Source: Bacteroidales bacterium
Lineage (GTDB): Bacteria > Bacteroidota > Bacteroidia > Bacteroidales > P3
DNA length: 13,436 nucleotides
Direction of reading: 5' to 3'
Assembly (NCBI GenBank): GCA_023227645.1
Contig: JALNVJ010000022.1
Location: 1 to 13,436, forward strand
This document shows, piece after piece, positions 1 through 5,256 of the stretch. Position numbers and translations under genes: made by a program. The notes below the pieces were generated by a model, which searched no databases, was not told the origin of the DNA, and saw only the letters and a list, made by a program, of their open reading frames with translations. The stretch's first letter is position 1, and each line of letters opens with the position of its first letter.

Positions 1-65
1 AAATTTTTTTTTCCTTAATATAAATTCAATTAGATTAAATCTATTTTTCTACAAACCTTTCACCC

Positions 66-120
66 CTTCGTGGTAATCATGAAAATCCTTTAATCTTGTA
101 AATCCTGATTCTGATCAAAA
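66..120. repeat. Dispersed-repeat-like intergenic motif
   Basis: This stretch contains TTCGTGGTAATCATG followed by AAATCCTTTAATC and GTAAATCCTGATTC, with an internal near-repetition of AATC-type units. From memory, very similar 'AATCCTTTAATC...GTAAATCCTGATTC' strings recur between genes in many Bacteroidota genomes. That recall is not a search result. Only one copy is visible here, so its repeat nature is inferred. It lies directly against the left end of the insertion-sequence remnant. Confidence 0.35.
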
Positions 121-123
121 AGC

Positions 124-149
124 GGCTCAGATGAAATATTTGGGGATTA
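124..149 (+). repeat. Left terminal inverted repeat of the IS remnant
   Basis: It begins GGCTCAG and continues ATGAAATATTTGGGGATTA. It pairs with 582-607 with mismatches only at positions 7 and 24 of the 26 compared. The outer end GGCTCA is identical in both copies. Confidence 0.85.
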
Positions 150-175
150 GTGTTATTTTTGCATAAAAAGGAGAT

Positions 176-584
176 TTGGAAAAAGCACTAATAGGTTATT
201 TTTTACCAGCGGGATTACTTGAGCATTTTAAAATAACAAATATTGAAGAGCTAGGAGAAGTTAGCTATAGAAGGATTGCAGCATCTAATTGGAGCGAGAT
301 ACAAGAACAAAGAGCCAAGCTTTTATTTAAACATTATCCTCTCTTAAATACGGCATATAAACACATATTAGAATTTAGGAGCATATATGAACTTCATTCA
401 AGAAGTGATGCAGAGAATAGACTCTTAAAATGGATAGATAGGACTGAGAAATTACAACTGAAGGAATTTAATACCGTTGCTTATACTATCAAATACAACC
501 ACGAGCAAATTCTTTAGAGGTAATCTAAGAGGAGTTACTAATACTGACTTTTTCCTACTCAGACTTTATAAACTTTTCGCTTAG
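176..584 (+). pseudogene. ISL3-like transposase, only N- and C-terminal pieces left
   Basis: An open frame from a TTG at 176 to a TAG at 515-517 codes 113 residues and is preceded by an AAGGAG ribosome site at 168-173. Residues 1 to about 28 (MEKALIGYFLPAGLLEHF...) resemble the N-terminus of the family. From about residue 31 the text jumps to the C-terminal region: the ERA/QRAKLLF-like helix, LEFRSIYE, and the W-rich stretch ending YNHEQIL. The whole DDE catalytic domain is therefore missing, joined in frame. After the stop, a different frame from about 519 to 584 reads NLRGVTNTDFFLLRLYKLFA and then TAG, which is the usual C-terminus. A second deletion plus frame change has removed the intervening NRSTNASAESFN-type segment. 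The gene cannot code an active enzyme. Whether the 113-residue peptide is made is unknown. Confidence 0.75.
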
Positions 585-607
585 TCCCCAAATATTTCAT
601 GTGAGCC
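582..607 (-). repeat. Right terminal inverted repeat of the IS remnant
   Basis: Read on the minus strand it is GGCTCAC followed by ATGAAATATTTGGGGACTA, the partner of 124-149. It overlaps the ancestral transposase stop codon at 582-584, a compact layout usual for insertion sequences. Confidence 0.85.
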
Positions 608-936
608 TTCTTTTCAATTAAATTATTTGTAAGTTTATTATTCTAAACTCCATTTGGAAAATTGAGATAGATAGCGTTGTTTGAAAATGATATATCTTTT
701 TCTAAATTATTGTATTGGTTTTGTAAATTCTGGTAATATCCCAAAAAGTGTGTAAGAAGGTTCTAATTTTGTAGTGCAAAGTTAATCATTTTTCTTTGAC
801 TTAATAATAGGCCGTAGAGGAACTTCTGTCTATATTGTGATTATTTAAAACTCGTTAGTAACCTGTTGAAAATTGTTAGCCATTTTAGGGTGAAAAATCC
901 GATCTTTTGGGAAGAAAGTCTTTAATGATTTTCAAA

Positions 937-975
937 TATATAGTCATGATTTTTGTATATATAGTCATAATTTTT
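937..975. repeat. Two direct copies of an 18-bp motif, 21-bp period
   Basis: TATATAGTCATGATTTTT (937-954) and TATATAGTCATAATTTTT (958-975) differ at one base and start 21 bp apart, close to two turns of the helix. Such spacing suits a protein that binds repeated sites on one face of DNA, but no regulator or regulated promoter can be named. The nearest downstream gene starts about 360 bp away. Confidence 0.7.
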
Positions 976-1112
976 CAAAAGATAATAAAGTGGATTTAGT
1001 AATATACACATATTGATTATTTTATGTCTACTTACATTTATTACTCTATGAATTGAATTTTTTGTTCAAATTTTTTTAATAGATTGATTTTTAGTTTATA
1101 AATGTAATTTTT

Positions 1113-1140
1113 TATTATTCTGAGATAAAACAGAATAATA
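1113..1140. repeat. Perfect 10-bp inverted repeat with 8-nt loop
   Basis: TATTATTCTG (1113-1122) is exactly complementary to CAGAATAATA (1131-1140) across the loop AGATAAAA. Neither strand has a clear run of T after the stem, so it does not look like a standard intrinsic terminator. It may be an operator or a remnant of mobile DNA. Confidence 0.6.
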
Positions 1141-1180
1141 TTTACCTCTAATTTCAATCTTTTTTGATATAAGATTTATT

Positions 1181-1206
1181 ATTACTTTTTTTAGTAAAAA
1201 AGTAAT
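1181..1206. repeat. Perfect 11-bp inverted repeat with TAGT loop
   Basis: ATTACTTTTTT (1181-1191) pairs with AAAAAAGTAAT (1196-1206) around the 4-nt loop TAGT. The stem is AT-rich and symmetric. It sits about 125 bp upstream of the GyrI-like gene. It could be an attenuating structure, a weak terminator for a lost upstream gene, or chance in a very AT-rich segment. Confidence 0.5.
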
Positions 1207-1301
1207 GAATATTCTCTAAATATTTTTTGAGTTTTTTGCCTAAACAATGAGTAGTTTTCAATTGATATTATTTTTTTCTTTATAGTTCCAATAATTATAA
1301 T

Positions 1302-1309
1302 TATTTTTG
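1302..1309 (+). promoter_or_regulatory. Possible -7 element for the GyrI-like gene
   Basis: TATTTTTG fits the Bacteroidota -7 consensus TAnnTTTG and ends 23 nt before the ATG at 1333. No good TTG is found 19-20 nt upstream, so the -33 part is weak and the call rests mainly on the -7 match and its placement. Confidence 0.4.
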
Positions 1310-1332
1310 CTCAAATTTAATATAAGAAAATC

Positions 1333-1842
1333 ATGTCGTTAAAAACGGATAAAATTAGTTCACAGTATAATATTACAGTTCCAAAACTTATCAACAGAAC
1401 AAAAAGAAAGATTGTTTTCTATAGTGTTATTGGGGATTATAATAAACTAGATTATAGTAAATGTTGGTCAAAAATATGGGCATTTATTAATACCAAGAAG
1501 CTTTTTGGAATGAGGATGGAATTTTTGGGACTTTACTATGATGATCCACGATTTGTTCCTGCAGATGAATGTCATTTTGAAGCCTGTGTTACAATCAACA
1601 AGGAAGCAGAGGATGGTGAAGAAATTAAGACTAAGGAGATAGAAGGAGGGAAGTATTTAATGTTCCATTATACTGGTTGTTATGATGATTTTGCTAAGGT
1701 TCATAATATAATATACAATGAATACTTAGTAAATACAGATTATAAGTTAAGAAATTCTCCTTTGATTGAAAAATATTTAAATAATGCTGAAAAGGTAGAG
1801 TCTAAGAAGCTAAGAACAGAAATCTATATTCCAATTGAATAA
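1333..1842 (+). CDS. Stand-alone GyrI-like (SbmC/Rob effector-binding) domain protein
   Basis: The 169-residue product looks like a single GyrI-like small-molecule binding domain, the fold found at the C-terminus of Rob/BmrR-type regulators and in SbmC (GyrI). Residues about 26-36 (KIVFYSVIGDY), the CWSKIWAFI helix at 44-52, GLYYDDPRFVP at 66-76 followed by an HFEACVTI strand, and GGKYLMFHYTG at 106-115 match the family's two-fold repeated pattern. The C-terminus (LRTEIYIPIE) is the usual last strand. There is no helix-turn-helix, and the first 25 residues look like a linker, so it is not a DNA-binding regulator. Known members bind or degrade small hydrophobic ligands, or inhibit gyrase in E. 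coli. Which of these applies cannot be told. The gene ends 9 bp from the convergent SIMPL gene with no terminator between. Confidence 0.75.
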   Translation: MSLKTDKISSQYNITVPKLINRTKRKIVFYSVIGDYNKLDYSKCWSKIWAFINTKKLFGMRMEFLGLYYDDPRFVPADECHFEACVTINKEAEDGEEIKTKEIEGGKYLMFHYTGCYDDFAKVHNIIYNEYLVNTDYKLRNSPLIEKYLNNAEKVESKKLRTEIYIPIE

Positions 1843-1851
1843 AGTATTTTC

Positions 1852-2598
1852 CTAGTCTTCTAAGAAGAAAACTATTGTACTAACTACTCTAGCTTTTTGG
1901 AGATAAGGTTCTTTTGGAGCTAAAGAGGTTTGTTCGTCGTCATAATATGTTCCAACAATTGATATTTGTCCTTGTGATGCAGTTTTAATTTTACCAAGTT
2001 TAGACTTAGAATCATTTGCAAACTGTTCTCCAGACAATCGAGCATTTTTTGTGCTTTCTGCAATTAGAGCAGGTTTAATACTATTAAGTTCTGGGAATTT
2101 ATAATCACAATTAATATTGGAAGATAGGTTTTTGTTAATTAAGTCTAAGTCAATACCATTGCTCATAATACTTGCCTTTTCAACATCATTGGTTGTAATT
2201 TTTATTGTTCTTCTAGCTTTATAACGATCAATTTTAATCTTTTGTTTTAGATTATAGTCATATCTATAATATTCTTTTCCATCGTAGATACTTATTTCTT
2301 CAGTTTTGATATTAGATTCTTTATAACCTTTTTCTTTTAAATAATTTAGAATATTATCAATATCTGTATTCGTTTTTGAAATAATCTCTTGAGGGTTATC
2401 GCCAGAAGAAGATACTATAATATTAATATAAGCTTCAGTAGCTTTAATTTCTTTTTCTGCCAGTCCTTTAACTGTAACAATTCTATCCTTGTCACTAAAT
2501 GAATTTAATCCTTTATATATAAATAAACCAAGAAAGAATAAACTTATTGATATTAATAATCCAACAATAATTATTGATAAGTATTTTTTGTTTTCCAT
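1852..2598 (-). CDS. Membrane-anchored SIMPL-domain (DUF541) protein
   Basis: The 248-residue protein has one N-terminal membrane segment (about residues 7-29) followed by a periplasm-facing SIMPL domain covering nearly all the rest. Family hallmarks are RIVTVKGLAEKEIKA near residue 39, the NTDIDNILNYLKEKG helix, the NIKTEEISIY strand, and the closing segment near AESTKNARLSGEQFA. The C-terminus VVSTIVFFLED is also usual. SIMPL proteins (relatives of E. coli YggE and mammalian SIMPL) form large periplasmic assemblies linked to stress tolerance, but their biochemical role is not settled. The gene lies 7 nt downstream of the lipoprotein gene and very likely shares its transcript. Confidence 0.85.
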   Translation of the reverse strand: MENKKYLSIIIVGLLISISLFFLGLFIYKGLNSFSDKDRIVTVKGLAEKEIKATEAYINIIVSSSGDNPQEIISKTNTDIDNILNYLKEKGYKESNIKTEEISIYDGKEYYRYDYNLKQKIKIDRYKARRTIKITTNDVEKASIMSNGIDLDLINKNLSSNINCDYKFPELNSIKPALIAESTKNARLSGEQFANDSKSKLGKIKTASQGQISIVGTYYDDEQTSLAPKEPYLQKARVVSTIVFFLED

Positions 2599-2605
2599 GA
2601 TAATA

Positions 2606-3166
2606 TTAATTTAAATCTTTTCCATATGCTGGGTTAACTGGAAATTCTTGGAAATATATAATTACATCGGCATCCTCTCTGTAATTATTAGCCGCTTTCA
2701 GTGTGCCTATAAATTTTGCAGTGATTTTACCCCCTTCATTATTAATGATTTTTAACGAACCAGATTTATACTCCATCCATTCATCAAAATTGAAATATTT
2801 ATCTGAAGGGTTATATGATTTATTTTTAATATACTGGACCCTATAATTTGAAAAACTATTATCTTGGTTCTCTTTAACACTAATATATACCTTTGTGTTA
2901 ATTACGTTAATCCCATTTTCAATATCAGTGCATACAATAAAGTCTAACATATTATAACCAGCCCCTTGAGGTTCTGTTTTTACGTGCATTTGAGCAAAAT
3001 TATCTCCTTCCCATACTGAATCATCAACTTGGATTTTAAAGTAAGTGCCTGTAGGAGGAATGCCTTCTTCAAAAATAATTTTATTTTTTTCATCTGTCTT
3101 GCAGCTTGAAAAAATAAATGGAATCATTAATATAAATAAAACTAATAAAGATGTAATTCTTTTCAT
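2606..3166 (-). CDS. Predicted lipoprotein of unknown function
   Basis: The 186-residue product starts with a short basic stretch, a hydrophobic core (about residues 6-19) and a lipobox FSSC with the lipidated cysteine at residue 22. The residues after the cysteine, KTDEK, are lysine followed by acidic residues, loosely like the surface-export signal described for some Bacteroidota lipoproteins, so exposure on the outer membrane is possible but unproven. The mature part is beta-rich and I recognise no family. It is the first gene of a probable two-gene unit with the SIMPL gene 7 nt downstream, which suggests a shared envelope role. A good promoter lies just upstream. Confidence 0.8.
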   Translation of the reverse strand: MKRITSLLVLFILMIPFIFSSCKTDEKNKIIFEEGIPPTGTYFKIQVDDSVWEGDNFAQMHVKTEPQGAGYNMLDFIVCTDIENGINVINTKVYISVKENQDNSFSNYRVQYIKNKSYNPSDKYFNFDEWMEYKSGSLKIINNEGGKITAKFIGTLKAANNYREDADVIIYFQEFPVNPAYGKDLN

Positions 3167-3197
3167 GATAAAATATTTTTAAAAACAAATCGTAATG

Positions 3198-3228
3198 CAA
3201 AGTAAATGAAAAAAAATAAATTAATCAA
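3198..3228 (-). promoter_or_regulatory. Bacteroidota-type promoter for the lipoprotein-SIMPL unit
   Basis: On the minus strand a TTG (3228-3226) is followed after 20 nt by TTACTTTG (3205-3198), close to the TAnnTTTG -7 consensus, then CATTACG. The start codon at 3166 would lie some 25 nt after the transcription start. The element is well placed between the DUF1015 terminator and the lipoprotein ATG. Confidence 0.55.
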
Positions 3229-3250
3229 GTTTTTACCCATATAAATTATT

Positions 3251-3288
3251 AAACAAGAAAAAAGCCGTTAATGAAAACAATAACGGCT
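3251..3288 (-). terminator. Intrinsic terminator after the DUF1015 gene
   Basis: On the minus strand AGCCGTTA (3288-3281) pairs perfectly with TAACGGCT (3270-3263) around a 10-nt loop and is followed by TTTTTCTTGTTT. It starts 26 nt beyond the DUF1015 stop codon, so it separates that gene from the lipoprotein unit. The plus strand also shows a T-run after the stem, but no plus-strand gene needs it. Confidence 0.8.
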
Positions 3289-3314
3289 AAGTTTTTTAAT
3301 ATGAATGGAAAAGG

Positions 3315-4568
3315 TTAGTCTAAAGCGTGAATAACCAATCCCGAACGAAGTTTAGGCTCAAACCAAGTAGTTTTGGGAGGCATAATGTTTCCACTATCAG
3401 CAATATTAATTAATTGTTGCATTGAAACAGCGTAAAGAGCAAATGCTACTTTCATCTCACCATTATCAACTCTTCTTTCTAATTCTCCCAAACCTCTAAT
3501 TCCTCCAATAAAGTCAATCCTATCTGAAGTTCTTAGATCATTTATATCAAGAATTTGATCTAAAACTAAATCAGAAAGAATTGTAACGTCTAAAACACCA
3601 ATAGGGTCATTATCGTTATAGGTTCCTTGTTTTGCAGTAAGCTTATACCAATTTTTATCTATATACATACTAAATTCATGAAGCTTAGAAGGTTCATATA
3701 TTTTTGTACCCATTTTTTCTATAGTGAATGATTTTTCTAATTGAGCAAGAAAATCTTCTTGAGTCAATTCATTTAAGTCTTTAACAACTCTATTATAGTC
3801 AATAATCTTTAATTGATTATCTGGGAAAATAACTGCCATAAAGTAGTTATATTCTTCATTTCCTGTATGGTTAGGGTTGGCAGCTTTTCTTTCACTACCA
3901 ACTCTTGCAGCAGCTGCTGTTCTATGATGACCATCTGCTACGTATAGAGTAGGAATATCTTTTTCGAAAATTTCTTCAATTCTTTTTATCTTTGACTGGT
4001 CGTTAATAACCCAAAAAGTATGTCCAAAACCATCTTCCTTAGCAATGAAATCATAAATTGGTTTATCGTTATTAACAATATCAAAAACAATTTTGTCAAT
4101 TTCTATATTTGCTGGATATGCAAAGAAAACAGGTTCTACGTTAGCATTTGTAATATTAACGTGAATCATTCTATCATCTTCTTTAGCTTTACGAGTAAGT
4201 TCGTGTTTCTTGATATGGTTATTGAAATAATCATCAATATGAGTACAACCAACAATTCCGTATTGAGTTCTACCATCCATTGTTTGAGCGTAGATATAAA
4301 GTTTAGGTTCATCATCCTGAACTAACCAACCTTTATCTTTAAACATATTGAAATTTTCAACAACTTTATCATACACTTCTTGAGAATGTTCGTCAATTCC
4401 TTCAGGTAAATCGATTTCTGCTTTAGTAACTCTAAGAAGAGATACTTCATTACCTTTTGCTTCCAGTCTTGCTTCCGAAGAATTCAAAACATCGTATGGA
4501 CGAGATGCTAAACTTGCAGCAATCTCAACTGGTGGGCGTAGTCCCTTAAAAGCTTTAACTTTTGCCAT
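3315..4568 (-). CDS. DUF1015 family protein
   Basis: The 417-residue protein matches the DUF1015 family over its full length. Conserved features are the start FKGLRPP...ASRPYDVL (residues 7-28), KKHELTRKAKEDDR (120-133), the signature YVADGHHRTAAAAR (209-222), the FMAVIFPD strand (243-250), and the end MPPKTTWFEPKLRSGL (396-411). The DGHHR motif recalls the DGHxR motif of ParB/Srx-like nucleotide-binding enzymes such as the ADP-dependent serine kinase SerK. In Bacteroidota this family is often found beside serC/serA, which are absent here. A link to serine metabolism is therefore inference from family context. It appears to be transcribed alone, with its own promoter and terminator. Confidence 0.85.
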   Translation of the reverse strand: MAKVKAFKGLRPPVEIAASLASRPYDVLNSSEARLEAKGNEVSLLRVTKAEIDLPEGIDEHSQEVYDKVVENFNMFKDKGWLVQDDEPKLYIYAQTMDGRTQYGIVGCTHIDDYFNNHIKKHELTRKAKEDDRMIHVNITNANVEPVFFAYPANIEIDKIVFDIVNNDKPIYDFIAKEDGFGHTFWVINDQSKIKRIEEIFEKDIPTLYVADGHHRTAAAARVGSERKAANPNHTGNEEYNYFMAVIFPDNQLKIIDYNRVVKDLNELTQEDFLAQLEKSFTIEKMGTKIYEPSKLHEFSMYIDKNWYKLTAKQGTYNDNDPIGVLDVTILSDLVLDQILDINDLRTSDRIDFIGGIRGLGELERRVDNGEMKVAFALYAVSMQQLINIADSGNIMPPKTTWFEPKLRSGLVIHALD

Positions 4569-4614
4569 TTTCTAATTTGTATTTATTTTTTAATACTTGT
4601 TCAATAATAATATG

Positions 4615-4645
4615 CAAAAATAGTTTTTATTTTGGATACAGCAAA
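4615..4645 (-). promoter_or_regulatory. Bacteroidota-type promoter for the DUF1015 gene
   Basis: On the minus strand TTTG (4645-4642) is followed by a 19-nt spacer and TATTTTTG (4622-4615), a full match to TAnnTTTG. The predicted leader before the ATG at 4568 is about 40 nt. This is the clearest consensus promoter in the window. Confidence 0.7.
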
Positions 4646-4689
4646 ACATCCAAAAAGAAAGTAATGAAAATGAAAAAGTAAATGATTAT

Positions 4690-4896
4690 TTATTTCTTAT
4701 GACAAGGGAAGCAACAATCATAACATCCATTCACTTCAGGATAAATTTTTCTTGACTCAATCATTGCATCAGAACAAATTAGGAAATCACCTACAAAAAT
4801 TAAATTTTCTAAAGGAGGTAAAATTTTGCATGATTGTTTATGTACCTCATGTTTCCCATTTTCATTAGGGATTTTATTCACGTAATATTTACTCAT
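4690..4896 (-). CDS. Small Cys/His-rich protein, conserved family of unknown function
   Basis: The 68-residue protein begins MSKYYVNK, has a HEVHK block (residues 16-20) followed by Cys23, then Cys41, and ends GCYDCCFPCHKK with cysteines at 58, 61, 62 and 65 and His66. From memory, proteins of this size with the same layout (YYVN...G.HEVH...C.LP...LG.F..C..A...AK....NGCY.CC..CH) are common in Bacteroidota and some Proteobacteria, so it is a real gene despite its size. The clustered Cys/His residues suggest zinc or other metal binding; no function is established to my knowledge. There is no signal peptide, so it is probably cytoplasmic. No clear promoter or terminator was found. Confidence 0.8.
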   Translation of the reverse strand: MSKYYVNKIPNENGKHEVHKQSCKILPPLENLIFVGDFLICSDAMIESRKIYPEVNGCYDCCFPCHKK

Positions 4897-5256
4897 AAGC
4901 TGTCTAGGGTTATTATTAAAGGTTAATTAATATATATTGTTTCTATTTATACCCAACTACGTTTTATGTAATTATCAGATTAGTATTATATCAAATATTG
5001 GTCTTCAAATATTTGGCAAAGCTAATAATAATTTTTAAATAACCAAATTTTTCTTTTGAATAAAATGTAATACTAAATACTTTTTTTTCGAATAATAATT
5101 TTAATTCATCATAATAAAATAAATTATTCTAACTTTTAATGTTTGATTAATAGAATATTAGTATGTAATATTGAATCTTTGTTTTCATTTAACTTGTACA
5201 AATATATAGTATTTGAGATAATCTTCGTAATTTTGAAGTCATTTTACATATTAATT
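4897..5256. other. Long divergent intergenic region upstream of clpC
   Basis: These 360 bp separate the minus-strand small gene from clpC and are strongly AT-rich with no gene. At 4991-5016 there is a 14-bp-period direct repeat, TCAAATATTGG then TCAAATATTTGG. The same stretch contains an 8-bp inverted repeat, CAAATATT (4992-4999) with AATATTTG (5008-5015). It could be an operator for the clpC operon. TAGTATTTG at 5207-5215 partly resembles a -7 element, but no TTG stands at the right distance, so the clpC promoter is not assigned. Confidence 0.45.

Larger units (their letters stand above)
124..607 (+). mobile_element. Internally deleted ISL3-like insertion sequence (MITE-like remnant)
   Basis: The 484-bp element is bounded by inverted repeats that match at 24 of 26 positions: 124-149 and the reverse complement of 582-607. 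Both ends start GGCTCA and share ATGAAATATTTGGGGA. Ends starting GGCT are typical of the ISL3 family, and the enclosed reading frames match ISL3-type transposase ends (the Bacteroidota group often named ISAon1, from memory). An intact element would be far longer. The DDE catalytic core is absent, so movement would need a transposase supplied in trans. The 8 bp outside each end (CAAAAAGC and TTCTTTTC) do not match, so no target-site duplication survives. Confidence 0.8.
608..1332. other. Gene-poor AT-rich region, possibly decayed DNA
   Basis: No intact gene is visible in these 725 bp. Short stop-free stretches exist on the minus strand. The longest I read is 39 codons (762 down to 643), which has protein-like composition but no start codon and no recognisable family. 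Base composition is somewhat less AT-rich between about 790 and 925 than between 930 and 1330, which may mark a different origin for the first part. The structured elements I could find are the direct repeat at 937-975 and the inverted repeats at 1113-1140 and 1181-1206. No tRNA or other RNA gene was recognised. Confidence 0.5.

Noticed and set aside
643..762. A 39-codon stop-free stretch on the minus strand with protein-like composition (..NNLEKDISFSNNAIYLNF..).
   Set aside because: It has no start codon, is short, and matches no family I recognise. It may be a remnant but cannot be supported as a gene.
863..885. TTTTCAACAGG on the minus strand, loosely like a DnaA box, in a window containing gyrB.
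   Set aside because: A single degenerate site without a cluster, a dnaA gene or an unwinding element is no evidence of an origin.
1333..1842. A gyrase toxin or inhibitor system formed by the GyrI-like gene and gyrB.
   Set aside because: The genes are 9.4 kb apart in unrelated units and the GyrI-like fold has many non-gyrase roles, so proximity alone does not support a system.
4020..4325. A plus-strand 101-codon open frame inside the DUF1015 gene.
   Set aside because: It is antisense to a well-conserved gene, and its composition (Ile/Asn-rich) is what antisense AT-rich coding DNA gives.
4991..5016. A CtsR-type operator (GGTCAAA repeats) upstream of clpC.
   Set aside because: The spacing and GGTC/CAAA order do not match the CtsR heptad repeat, and CtsR is a Firmicutes regulator not expected here.
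5143..5256. An N-terminal extension of ClpC from an upstream ATG, giving 38 extra hydrophobic residues that look like a membrane segment.
   Set aside because: The sequence MDAKLTEHAK from 5257 is the normal ClpC start. The extension is AT-rich, fits no ClpC, and would place a soluble protein at the membrane.
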